Source of the DNA: DATFJT01 sp965230755
GTDB taxonomy: Bacteria > Bacteroidota > Bacteroidia > Chitinophagales > Saprospiraceae
Assembly: GCA_965230755.1 (NCBI GenBank)
Contig: CBDDLT010000015.1
Location: forward strand, 124,001 to 188,000
Direction of reading: 5' to 3'
DNA length: 64,000 bases
In this document: positions 54,066-62,186 of the stretch, piece by piece
How positions within the stretch are numbered: the stretch's first letter is position 1
How the letters are laid out: each line of letters begins with the position of its first letter
Notes under the pieces: model-generated
The model's database searches: none
Told to the model about the DNA's origin: nothing
Seen by the model: the letters and a program-made list of their open reading frames with translations, nothing else
Program-made: the position numbers and the translations under genes

Positions 54066-55010
54066 ATGAACACAAACATTTGTTTTACAGTACTTTTATT
54101 ATTCTTCATTCACACTTGTTTTTCTCAAGAATTAATTCGATCAAATGATGTCGCCAATGCACTTCCCTTATGTTCATTTGAACAAATTAATGTTCAGGGT
54201 GTGACGGCATTGGATGTGGTTTCTGAAGAAATCAATTCTGCTCATAAGCTCGATGCTGTACTGATCAGCAACAGACCACTTTGGTTGGTTTTTAAATCAA
54301 AAGAAGCGGTAGAATGGACTTTTACAATTACTCCCGATGATCCTCTTGACGATCTCGATTTTATAGTTTTTGAATCAAGGGATATTGCCAATTCTATAGA
54401 AGATTTATATGAAGTTCGCTTTATGTCTTCCGGGGCCAATGCCGGATCATCGGTCTGGAATTCAATTGATTGTTTAGGAGCGACTGGCCTCAAGGAAGGT
54501 TCGGAAGATAAGATAGAATTTCAGGGTTGTAACGAAGGTGATGATAATTTTCTGGCACCTATCCCATTGGAAAAAAGCAAGTATTACTATGTCATGATCA
54601 ATAATTATTCTGGCGAGGCAGCTTATACCATTACTTTCGATCAGCAAGAGATAGATTTGGAAGATCTAAGCGACCGATTTAGTCTATCTGACAATGTAGT
54701 TTTACCTTCTTCTAATGCTCTTTGTGGAGTTGGAACAACCGTACAAGACGAAGAGATCTTACAGGTGGCTATTTTCCCAAATCCAGTTAGAGATCTTTTA
54801 AGTATTGAATTCGACAATACTCCTGAACTTTCTGATGGTGACCAACTTAGATTTAATATCATCGATGAATCGGGAAGAAGTGTATTGAAGTCTCAACAGG
54901 TGTTTTCTCCAACTTTGAAAATCGATGTTAGCACTCTTATCCAGGGCAATTATTTCATCTATTTTGAAAACGGAGAAGAACTAATCAGAAAACAATTCCA
55001 TAAAATGTAA
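54066..55010 (+). CDS. Secreted protein with T9SS type A sorting domain
   Basis: 314 aa. Signal peptide MNTNICFTVLLLFFIHTCFSQ. The N-terminal ~180 aa form a beta-rich domain (PLCSFEQINVQGVTALDVVS, PLWLVFKSKEAVEWTFTITP, LDFIVFESRDI, CNEGDDNFLAPIPLEKSKYY), common in Bacteroidota gliding/adhesion proteins and resembling a PPC-type fold. The C-terminal ~80 aa are a type A sorting domain (VAIFPNPVRDLLSIEFDNTP, IQGNYFIYFENGEELIRKQF). Divergent from the giant gene by about 120 bp. A strong terminator follows. Confidence 0.78.
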   Translation: MNTNICFTVLLLFFIHTCFSQELIRSNDVANALPLCSFEQINVQGVTALDVVSEEINSAHKLDAVLISNRPLWLVFKSKEAVEWTFTITPDDPLDDLDFIVFESRDIANSIEDLYEVRFMSSGANAGSSVWNSIDCLGATGLKEGSEDKIEFQGCNEGDDNFLAPIPLEKSKYYYVMINNYSGEAAYTITFDQQEIDLEDLSDRFSLSDNVVLPSSNALCGVGTTVQDEEILQVAIFPNPVRDLLSIEFDNTPELSDGDQLRFNIIDESGRSVLKSQQVFSPTLKIDVSTLIQGNYFIYFENGEELIRKQFHKM

Positions 55011-55043
55011 GGAGATTTGGGGTATCCTGAATTGATATTCGAA

Positions 55044-55081
55044 TAAAAAATGGACCAGTGCTCGCATAGCACTGGTTTTTC
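55044..55081. terminator. Bidirectional hairpin terminator
   Basis: ACCAGTGCT (55054-55062) pairs perfectly with AGCACTGGT (55068-55076) around a CGCAT loop, followed by T-tract and preceded by an A-tract (AAAAAATGG). It separates the convergent T9SS and lipoprotein genes and can work in both directions. Confidence 0.88.
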
Positions 55082-55095
55082 AAAACAAACACTTT

Positions 55096-55524
55096 TTATT
55101 CGATATGCTGAAGTATCATCCTATCCTCCTCCAGCTCAATCAACTCATACTTAACCACTTCATTATCCATACTGTCCAGTACCAGAAGTTCGAAGGATTC
55201 GGTATCGTATTCCCATCTACCGATGGATAAGTAATGGGCATCAGCGGCGTGTAACACCAAATATTCACAGCTGTTGTCTTCAAAAAAGGTGTATTGAGCT
55301 CTGTATCTGGAAATTGGAAAACTATCATAATCACAAGGTCTATAAGTGAGCTCTCTCCCCGACGCATCCTCTTCTTGAGAATGGGTCCAACAGGTTCCAA
55401 CGAAATCTTCCGTAACAAACGTCTCACTAATGTCTTCGGAATCGCAGGAAATGAAGAATCCAGCAAGAGCACTTAAAAACAGAATTATTTGGATAGGAAT
55501 TTTGATAAGGATATTTAAGAACAT
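55096..55524 (-). CDS. Small lipoprotein of unknown function
   Basis: 142 aa. Lipoprotein signal with lipobox FFISC at about residue 27. The mature part has an N-terminal FVGTCWTHSQEEDASG and a beta-rich end (YRAQYTFFEDNSCEYLVLHA, YLSIGRWEYDTESFELLVLD), a pattern like small lipocalin-like Bacteroidota lipoproteins that carry a G-x-W near the N-terminus. Not otherwise recognised. Read by itself, not in an operon. Confidence 0.65.
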   Translation of the reverse strand: MFLNILIKIPIQIILFLSALAGFFISCDSEDISETFVTEDFVGTCWTHSQEEDASGRELTYRPCDYDSFPISRYRAQYTFFEDNSCEYLVLHAADAHYLSIGRWEYDTESFELLVLDSMDNEVVKYELIELEEDRMILQHIE

Positions 55525-55889
55525 GGTTATATAGGTTTAAATACTTAATTAAACGAAGAACTGGTCAATTGCATTATCATCTGGCTGTGACATTATTAAG
55601 ATCTAAGACTACTTCCGGTGGAAATCCTCGTTCATTCACATCGAAAATCAAGAGAATAAAACCACCAAGAAGCAATTGTTCATGACCATAAGAATATAAA
55701 TTCTCATAATTAGGTCACTCAAATGAAATCCATAGGGAATACGAAAATTCTCTTGGCCGGGTTGCCTCAATGCATTGAGATTTTACTGATGACGAGTATT
55801 AAATTATCCTCTGAGCTTTTATTTTCCGTCCCGCTTCTTGTTGAAAACAAGTTTTCGGCTTAGCTTTACCAGCTCTTCTTTAAATCTTA
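55525..55889. other. 365-bp gap, nothing recognised
   Basis: No open frame with codon-like content, no RNA motif. A short GCTTCTTGTTGAAAACAAG hairpin is present near 55840, upstream of ctlX. Confidence 0.35.
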
Positions 55890-56822
55890 ATGAAAATGAA
55901 TCAATCTCCTGATCAAGTATTAATGATTCGTCCGGCCAATTTCGGATTCAATACAGAGACCGCTGGAAATAATACTTTTCAAAAAAACGCCTCCGACAAT
56001 GATGACATTTCTAAAAAAGCGATCGAGGAGTTTGATCGAATGGTGACTAAAATGTTGGAGCACGATATAACGGTTCATGTGGTTCAAGACGTTCAAGAGC
56101 CAAAGAATCCGGATGCTATTTTCCCCAATAATTGGCTGAGTACTCATGCCAATAATGTTGTTTGCACCTGGCCCATGTACGCAAAGAATCGACGAACGGA
56201 AAGAAGACCCGAAATCGTCCAACATCTGAAGGAACTGTTTTTTGTCAACAAGCTGGAAGAATTTCAACATTTTGAAGTCAACAATATTTACCTGGAAGGT
56301 ACGGGAAGTATGGTGCTGGATAGAGTAAATAAAATCGCCTACGCTTGCTTGAGCGATAGAACCCACCAACTCGCCATAGAGCATTTCTGTCAAAAGTTCA
56401 ACTATCGTCCTATGGTGTTTCACGCATTGAACGAAGAGGGAATTGCCATATACCACACCAATGTATTGATGGCCATTGGTACCGATGTTGCCGTAGTTTG
56501 TAGCGATAGTATACTGGATGAGAGTAAGGATGTAGTGATTGATTCTTTGAGAAACAACGGAAAAGAAGTGGTAGAAATAGATTTCAATCAACTCAATTCT
56601 TTCGCCGGTAATATGCTTGAAGTTCGAAACAGAAATGGTGAACCGTATATGCTCATGTCTTCTTCGGCCTACTTCAGCCTGAACTCTAATCAAATCAGTA
56701 CGATAGAAAAACACTGCAAAATATTATACTTTGATATCTCTACTATTGAGAACATTGGAGGTGGAAGTGTACGATGTATGCTCTGCGAGATTTTTCTGGA
56801 TTTAGCACCAACGGGGGTTTAA
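55890..56822 (+). CDS. ctlX: Citrulline-utilisation-type amidinotransferase family hydrolase
   Basis: 310 aa. The N-terminal MIRPANFGFNTETAGNN, KNPDAIFPNNWLSTH, the YLEGTGSMVLDR segment and the C-terminal cysteine loop GGGSVRCMLCEIFL fit the arginine-deiminase/dimethylargininase fold, and are closest to the CtlX group common in Bacteroidota. The Cys in GGGSVRC is the likely nucleophile. Substrate (citrulline, arginine or another guanidino compound) is not proven. Two start ATGs (55890 and 55896). No neighbouring arginine genes. Confidence 0.8.
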   Translation: MKMNQSPDQVLMIRPANFGFNTETAGNNTFQKNASDNDDISKKAIEEFDRMVTKMLEHDITVHVVQDVQEPKNPDAIFPNNWLSTHANNVVCTWPMYAKNRRTERRPEIVQHLKELFFVNKLEEFQHFEVNNIYLEGTGSMVLDRVNKIAYACLSDRTHQLAIEHFCQKFNYRPMVFHALNEEGIAIYHTNVLMAIGTDVAVVCSDSILDESKDVVIDSLRNNGKEVVEIDFNQLNSFAGNMLEVRNRNGEPYMLMSSSAYFSLNSNQISTIEKHCKILYFDISTIENIGGGSVRCMLCEIFLDLAPTGV

Positions 56823-56859
56823 TTAATAATGAAAAATTAATAATTAATAATTGAAAATG
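56821..56859. repeat. AT-rich dispersed repeat after ctlX
   Basis: TTAATTAATAATGAAAAATTA, then ATAATTAATAATTGAAAATGG, directly at the ctlX stop codon. It belongs to the same family as the other AT-rich intergenic repeats. Confidence 0.65.
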
Positions 56860-56940
56860 GTCGCTGGTGCGTAGAAATCGCTTCTAATCAATGCTTTATT
56901 GGGAGTAATACTAATGTACAGGGGTGAAAATATCTTGGTT

Positions 56941-56981
56941 TGTTGGCGTTTTGGCGTTTTGGCGCGTTAGCGTATTTTGGG
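56941..56981. repeat. G/T-rich minisatellite (GGCGTTTT units), left of kdsB
   Basis: TTGGCGTTTTGGCGTTTTGG followed by CGCGTTAGCGTATTTTGGG. Around three to four imperfect units. The related copy at 57838-57905 lies on the far side of kdsB in the same orientation. Confidence 0.7.
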
Positions 56982-57027
56982 ACGAGACATTTCTGATCAC
57001 AAGTAACTAACAACTGATAACTGATAA

Positions 57028-57762
57028 CTACCCCAAACTAATCTCCCCAGCGTCTATTCTATTCTGCAACTCTTCCAAATCTTCAGGAGTATCCACGCCA
57101 ATATTCTTCATCTCCGTTAAGAACATCTTGATTCGAAAGCCTTCTTCCATCCAGTTGAGCTGCTCCAGGGATTCTATTTCCGATAAGGTTCCAGTCGGTA
57201 ATTCACTCAGTGATTCCAGAACTGAACGATTGAAAGCATAGACACCAACATGCTTTTTATAAGGCACCTGCTCCCCTCCTACCCTGGGATAAGGAATCAA
57301 ACTTCTTGAAAAGTATAAGGCGTTCATATCCTTATCCAGAACCACTTTGACATTATTGGGATTGTCGGCTTCGTCAGCTGAAATTTGTTCGTACAAACTG
57401 GCAATTGAAGCGCCCAATTCTATCGATCTTATTAATCTGTTTAAGTCCATTGGGTCTACTAGTGGTTCATCGCCTTGCACATTGATCACTATATCGTATT
57501 GAGCAAGACTGGCAGAAACCTCCATACATCGCGAGGTGCCTGAAGGATGGTCCGCTCTTGTCATCTGTACTTTCCCACCAAATGAGCTCACCGCTTCAAC
57601 TATCCTTTGATCATCGGTAGCCACCACAACTTCATTGAATCCAGCCCGCAAACACTGTTGATATACCCAATATATCATCGGTTTGCCGGAGATCAATACG
57701 AGCGGTTTGCCAGGAAACCGGGTCGAATCATATCTAGCAGGAATAATGGCCAATGACTTCAT
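57028..57762 (-). CDS. kdsB: 3-deoxy-manno-octulosonate cytidylyltransferase (CMP-Kdo synthetase)
   Basis: 244 aa. Signature stretches: IIPARYDSTRFPGKPL (CTP-binding), VATDDQRIVEAV, DHPSGTSRCMEVSA, INVQGDEPLVD (metal Asp), KKHVGVYAFNR and ESLEQLNWMEEGFRI, all classical KdsB motifs. It activates Kdo with CTP in the cytoplasm for the LPS inner core. Together with lptD this shows that the organism makes Kdo-containing LPS. Between G/T-rich repeats on both sides, with no operon partner. Confidence 0.95.
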   Translation of the reverse strand: MKSLAIIPARYDSTRFPGKPLVLISGKPMIYWVYQQCLRAGFNEVVVATDDQRIVEAVSSFGGKVQMTRADHPSGTSRCMEVSASLAQYDIVINVQGDEPLVDPMDLNRLIRSIELGASIASLYEQISADEADNPNNVKVVLDKDMNALYFSRSLIPYPRVGGEQVPYKKHVGVYAFNRSVLESLSELPTGTLSEIESLEQLNWMEEGFRIKMFLTEMKNIGVDTPEDLEELQNRIDAGEISLG

Positions 57763-57837
57763 CTATTTCTATTTGTACAGTCTTGAAGATAATACAATTC
57801 GCGATCTCACCGTCTGTAGATATTAATAATATTTTCT

Positions 57838-57984
57838 TGGCGGGTTGGGGTTTTGGCGTGTTTGCGTTTTGGGGCATTGGCGTTTTGGCGGGTTGGGGTT
57901 TTGGCAAGTCGAGGAATTGGTTATCCCATTTCTATCAAACCTTTGAGTTTAATTTTTAATTATTCATTTTTAATTATTCATTTA
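57838..57984. repeat. G/T-rich minisatellite and AT-rich dispersed repeat, right of kdsB
   Basis: 57838-57905: repeats of GGCGGGTTGGGGTTTTGGCG and GGCGTTTTGGCG. 57949-57984: AATTTTTAATTATTC then ATTTTTAATTATTCATTTA. The latter contains an unoccupied ATTTTTAAT core at 57966-57974, the same 9-mer that both IS copies duplicated. 57763-57837 and 57985-58103 hold nothing recognisable. Confidence 0.7.
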
Positions 57985-58103
57985 TATACCTTTGTGGTAT
58001 TAATGATTTATGTAATATGAGCGATACTTAATCGTTCTGCTGCTTGGAGAAAACTACAATCAATTCGAACAGGACATAGATCAAATAAAAAATTGGGCTA
58101 CTC

Positions 58104-58946
58104 ATGAATAAACTTTTTAGGGAAACCTTAGGGTTGTTGCTATGCCTTTTGGCGACTACAGCAGGTACCTTGGCCAATGATACCATTTGGTTACAAGTTG
58201 ATACCAGCAATCAGATTTTCTTTAATCATCACATCAATGACCAGGAGACACTATATTCCATTTCGAAGAAATACGGTGTAGAACTCCAAACTTTAGTAAA
58301 GCACAATAATCTCCAACATTATCTCATTGCTTCCGGAGACAATATCAAAGTTCCGGTGGAGCGTAATCATATTGATTATTACTGCAATACGGACGGGTTC
58401 CGATCAAAGAGCAACGAACCCATATTATGCTATAAGATCAAGCCTGGAGATAATTTATTCCATTTGTCCAAACGGGTTTTTGATACGGAGAAGGAATGCC
58501 TCCTGAAGCAAAATGATATTGCAGAAGGGAATATTGCCATTGACCAGATCATTAGTCTCGGTTATTGGAAAACGGCAGTTGACCATTCGAACAATGAAGA
58601 ATCCACAGAAACGGAGGCGGAAATAATCCCTACCACCAGCCTGGAAGATGAGTTTTGGTTTTTGGGCAAAGGAAAAAATGCCAATCAAAATTCTGGCGCA
58701 GCTTTTGTCCAGGAAGGCACTGAGGATCAACCCACTTTTGTCTTATTTGATGGAGTAGACATAGGCACAGTGGTTAAATTATATCATAAAGGAACAGAAA
58801 AAACGGTCTACTGCAGAGTTGTAGGTGCAATTCCTGCAAAAATGCGTGCGCAAAACCTTATTATTGTGACCGAATTGGTTCAAGAGAAATTGGGCCTAAA
58901 AGAAAAGAGATTCAATATTGCGGTTGAATTCTTTAAAAAACAGTGA
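58104..58946 (+). CDS. LysM-domain secreted protein with RlpA-like C-terminus
   Basis: 280 aa. Signal peptide (MNKLFRETLGLLLCLLATTAGTLAN). LysM1 at about residues 45-88 (INDQETLYSISKKYGVELQT, IASGDNIKVPV), LysM2 at ~112-150 (YKIKPGDNLFHLSKRVFDTE). The C-terminal ~85 aa (FVLFDGVDIGTVVKLYHKGT, VYCRVVGAIPAKMRAQNLII, KEKRFNIAVEFFKK) look like the double-psi barrel of RlpA-type proteins. Role: cell-wall binding in the periplasm. The next gene starts 3 bp after the stop. Confidence 0.75.
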   Translation: MNKLFRETLGLLLCLLATTAGTLANDTIWLQVDTSNQIFFNHHINDQETLYSISKKYGVELQTLVKHNNLQHYLIASGDNIKVPVERNHIDYYCNTDGFRSKSNEPILCYKIKPGDNLFHLSKRVFDTEKECLLKQNDIAEGNIAIDQIISLGYWKTAVDHSNNEESTETEAEIIPTTSLEDEFWFLGKGKNANQNSGAAFVQEGTEDQPTFVLFDGVDIGTVVKLYHKGTEKTVYCRVVGAIPAKMRAQNLIIVTELVQEKLGLKEKRFNIAVEFFKKQ

Positions 58947-58949
58947 TGA

Positions 58950-59927
58950 ATGAAGTATTGTAATAATATTCTTGAGACCATCGGAAACACTCCATTGGTC
59001 AAACTCAATAGTGTTGTCGAAGGATGTCCGGCTCTGGTGCTCGGTAAAGTAGAGACTTTTAATCCGGGCCACTCCATTAAGGATAGGATGGCTTTGAGAA
59101 TGATTGAGGATGCAGAAAAAGAAGGAAAATTAAAGCCCAATGGAACTATTATAGAATGTACAAGTGGTAATACGGGAATGGGCCTAGCACTTGCTGCAGC
59201 AATCAAAGGCTACAAGTGTATCTTTACCATGGCCGATAAACAGTCTAAAGAGAAAATTGATATTCTGCGAGCTTTAGGAGCTGAAGTCGTTGTATGCCCT
59301 ACCAATGTGGAACCTGATCATCCGGACTCATATTATAGTGTTGCAGCTAGAATAGATAAAGAAACACCAAATAGCTTTTGGTGTAATCAATACGATAACT
59401 TATCGAATCGAGCGGCACATTATTCCAGTACAGGCCCTGAAATCTGGGAACAAACGGAAGGTAAAATCACGCATTTGGTGGTGGGAATAGGCACAGGTGG
59501 AACGATATCAGGAACAGCTCAATATCTAAAGGAACAAAACGAAAATGTCCAGATATGGGGAATTGATACTTTCGGAAGTGCACTCAAAAAATACCACGAG
59601 ACCGGCGAAATAGATCCGAATGAGATCTACTCCTATATTACCGAGGGAATTGGTGAAGATATCATTCCGGAAAATTACGATTTTGACAAGATAGATTATA
59701 TAGAAAAGGTAACGGATAAGGATGGAGCCGTTATGGCGAGACGCCTTGCTATGGAAGAAGGGCTTCTTCTGGGCTATAGTGCAGGATCAGCTGTTGCTGG
59801 TCTGATGCAGTTAAAAGACAGGCTTACTCCGGAAGATGTTGTCGTAGTCATCTTTCACGATCACGGCACCAGATACATTGGCAAAATTTACAATGATGAC
59901 TGGATGCGTGAAAATAATTTCCTTTAA
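58950..59927 (+). CDS. Cysteine synthase / cystathionine beta-synthase-like PLP enzyme
   Basis: 325 aa. Fold-type II signatures: TIGNTPLVKLN, the PLP lysine in FNPGHSIKDRMALRMI, ECTSGNTGMGLALAAA, the phosphate loop GIGTGGTISGTAQYL and LGYSAGSAVAGLM. It has no C-terminal CBS domains. Known relatives make cysteine from O-acetylserine and sulfide, or cystathionine. The residues do not settle which. It lies 3 bp after the LysM gene, so co-expression is likely although the functions are unrelated. Confidence 0.85.
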   Translation: MKYCNNILETIGNTPLVKLNSVVEGCPALVLGKVETFNPGHSIKDRMALRMIEDAEKEGKLKPNGTIIECTSGNTGMGLALAAAIKGYKCIFTMADKQSKEKIDILRALGAEVVVCPTNVEPDHPDSYYSVAARIDKETPNSFWCNQYDNLSNRAAHYSSTGPEIWEQTEGKITHLVVGIGTGGTISGTAQYLKEQNENVQIWGIDTFGSALKKYHETGEIDPNEIYSYITEGIGEDIIPENYDFDKIDYIEKVTDKDGAVMARRLAMEEGLLLGYSAGSAVAGLMQLKDRLTPEDVVVVIFHDHGTRYIGKIYNDDWMRENNFL

Positions 59928-59965
59928 TTAGTAGTTATAAAACGTACTGTTAACTGAACAGAAAA

Positions 59966-61015
59966 ATGAAGATAATGGTAAGATACCTTTTGTGCTTTTT
60001 GCTTTTCGTTACTTCGATTGGAGGATTCGCCCAGGATCATCATTTTACTCAATATTTCGCTTCACCTCAGATTTTGAGTCCGGCCAATACTGGTTTTTTG
60101 CCCGGTAAGTACCGAGCAGTTTTACTTCATCGGGATCAATGGCGCGGTATCCTGGAAAAACCATATACGAGTACTACTGCTAATTTTGATATCAAGTTGC
60201 CTTCGCCGATCGGTGTGGCGAGCAAGGATTATATCGGGATAGGGTTGGCATTCATGAACGATCACATTGGAGTGATTGACCTCAACAACAATGTGATTTC
60301 CATGGGACTCGCCTATCACAAATTCTTAGCTAGGAATAGCAAGCAATACCTGAGGGCCGGTTTCCAAATCAGTTTCAGCCAAACCAATATCAATTATCAG
60401 AATCTGTTTTTCAGTGATCAGTTCAACGGAGTGGATGCTTACAACCTTGGAACTTTAGAGAACTTGCCTTCTAACATCTTTGCCTACACCAATTTTAATC
60501 TTGGCCTAATGTACACCGGGGATTGGAGTGATCGATTTAGCACAATCATTGGAGGAGCGATACATAATGTATTTGAGCCCAATGCTTCTTTCTATGAAGA
60601 CGACCCCAATGTTGCCGCTGATGCACTTCGCTACCGTAGAATATCCACTCATGTGGCTTTGAAAATTGGTTTGACCGATCGATTTAGCTTGATCCCAAGA
60701 GCCAATTATGCTTTTCAGGGTCCTTATTCGAGATTAAATGCCGGTATGAACTATAGACTGCGTTTGAGCAGTTATTCTAACAATGCGGTTCAATTGGGAA
60801 CTTGGCTAAGAATGGCTGCTGCCGAAAACAGTTTAAGCAATTCAAGCTTGATAGCATTGGTCGCGTTTGAAATCAAGGGTTTCAATCTAGGGTTCAGCTA
60901 TGATATCGACATGAATTCTACCTCCGGCTCCGAACTGGGGCACAACGCCTTTGAAGTAAGCTTTGGATACATTGGACAATACGAAGATGATTTCGTTTTC
61001 TGTCCTCAGTTTTAG
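59966..61015 (+). CDS. PorP/SprF-family T9SS membrane protein
   Basis: 349 aa (ATG at 59966; second at 59975). Signal peptide YLLCFLLFVTSIGGFAQ. The N-terminal family pattern is clear: DHHFTQYFASPQILSPANTG, YRAVLLHRDQWRGI and the strand-rich rest with GIGLAFMNDHIGVIDLNNN. The C-terminus ends in Phe (CPQF) as expected for an outer-membrane barrel. Known: PorP/SprF proteins accompany T9SS secretion or tethering of specific large adhesins. Its stop overlaps that of ribBA by 4 bp. Confidence 0.88.
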   Translation: MKIMVRYLLCFLLFVTSIGGFAQDHHFTQYFASPQILSPANTGFLPGKYRAVLLHRDQWRGILEKPYTSTTANFDIKLPSPIGVASKDYIGIGLAFMNDHIGVIDLNNNVISMGLAYHKFLARNSKQYLRAGFQISFSQTNINYQNLFFSDQFNGVDAYNLGTLENLPSNIFAYTNFNLGLMYTGDWSDRFSTIIGGAIHNVFEPNASFYEDDPNVAADALRYRRISTHVALKIGLTDRFSLIPRANYAFQGPYSRLNAGMNYRLRLSSYSNNAVQLGTWLRMAAAENSLSNSSLIALVAFEIKGFNLGFSYDIDMNSTSGSELGHNAFEVSFGYIGQYEDDFVFCPQF

Positions 61016-62172
61016 ACGCTTCTAAGATCTATTTTTTCGACTATATCCAATCCATAACCAGATACCGGAACTTCGCGTCCCGGATGATTGGTGATCAATC
61101 TCATTTGCTTGATATTCTGACTCAACACAATCTGAGCACCAATTCCTATATCTTTTTGAACCTCACTAGGAGACAACATGGCTTCAACATCCGGCTCGAG
61201 AATCTCATCCGCAATCTGAGTTTGCGATTTGTAATCATCTGATCGAAACACAAATACCATCAATCCTTTCCCTTCCGACACCATGATGTCCAGAGAGTTT
61301 CTGATGTGATCATCCATAGATCCCGCGAGAAATTTCAATAAAACCTGATTGGGTTTAACAGACTCCACTCTAACCGGCACTGCCTCTTCACGAGTCCAAG
61401 AGCCATACTTCAATGCAATATGCTGTCTACCGTGATCTCCTTGATCGAATATCAATAACTCGAATTCTCCGGCATCCAATTGCAATGGATATGATTTTGT
61501 TTCGAAAACCAATCGCTCCGTTTTCATTCTATACTCCACCAAATCCTTGATGCTCACAATGATCATATTATGCTCCCCAGCAATTTTCATCAAGTCTGGC
61601 AATCGAGCCATTGTACCATCCGCGTTCAGGATCTCGACTAGAAGTCCCGCCGGTTCTAGTCCTGCTAAGCTCGCCAAATCTATACTGGCTTCAGTGTGAC
61701 CGATTCTCTGTAAAACTCCGCCACTCTTGGCTTTGAGTGGAAAAATATGTCCGGGTTTCGCAAATTTTTTGATATCCGTATTTGGGTTGGCCAATTCCTT
61801 GACACATATGGCTCTGTCCGTAGCTGAAATACCCGTAGTGCATCCCTGACCCATATAATCAACCGATACAGTAAAGGCTGTTTCATGATGAGAAGTGTTT
61901 TCAGGTGCCATCATATTCAAGCCCAACTCTTCTACTCTTGATTCTGTAAGTGGAACACATATCAACCCACGTCCGTAGGTCGCCATAAAATTGATGATCT
62001 CCGGCGTAACTTTTTCCGCAGCACAAACGAAATCACCTTCGTTTTCTCTGTTCTCATCATCCACTACAATGATCACTTCTCCTCTTGCTATTGCCTTAAT
62101 GGCGTCATCGATCGAATTAAGCCGTATTTCTTTTACTTCTTCCAATACCATACTTTTTATTAATTTCTCCAT
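61012..62172 (-). CDS. ribBA: Bifunctional-type RibBA: active DHBP synthase with degenerate GTP cyclohydrolase II domain
   Basis: 386 aa. Residues ~20-215 are a complete DHBP synthase: DDENRENEGDFVCAAEKV, GLICVPLTE, NTSHHETAFTVSVDY, CTTGISATDRA, PGHIFPLKAKSGGVLQRIGH. It makes the four-carbon unit of riboflavin from ribulose-5-phosphate. The C-terminal ~170 aa keep the RibA fold end (DIGIGAQIVLSQNIKQMRLI, GYGLDIVEKIDL) but lack all cysteines, including the CxTGD...RCDCG zinc site of active GTP cyclohydrolase II. So this half should not have GTP cyclohydrolase activity. Start M at 62172; a second possible ATG at 62151. Confidence 0.85.
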   Translation of the reverse strand: MEKLIKSMVLEEVKEIRLNSIDDAIKAIARGEVIIVVDDENRENEGDFVCAAEKVTPEIINFMATYGRGLICVPLTESRVEELGLNMMAPENTSHHETAFTVSVDYMGQGCTTGISATDRAICVKELANPNTDIKKFAKPGHIFPLKAKSGGVLQRIGHTEASIDLASLAGLEPAGLLVEILNADGTMARLPDLMKIAGEHNMIIVSIKDLVEYRMKTERLVFETKSYPLQLDAGEFELLIFDQGDHGRQHIALKYGSWTREEAVPVRVESVKPNQVLLKFLAGSMDDHIRNSLDIMVSEGKGLMVFVFRSDDYKSQTQIADEILEPDVEAMLSPSEVQKDIGIGAQIVLSQNIKQMRLITNHPGREVPVSGYGLDIVEKIDLRSV

Positions 62173-62186
62173 AGCCTACAACAGAT

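Noticed and set aside
55920..56714. 264-codon open frame antisense to ctlX
   Set aside because: The plus strand encodes a complete, recognisable enzyme over the same bases. The antisense product has no family features.
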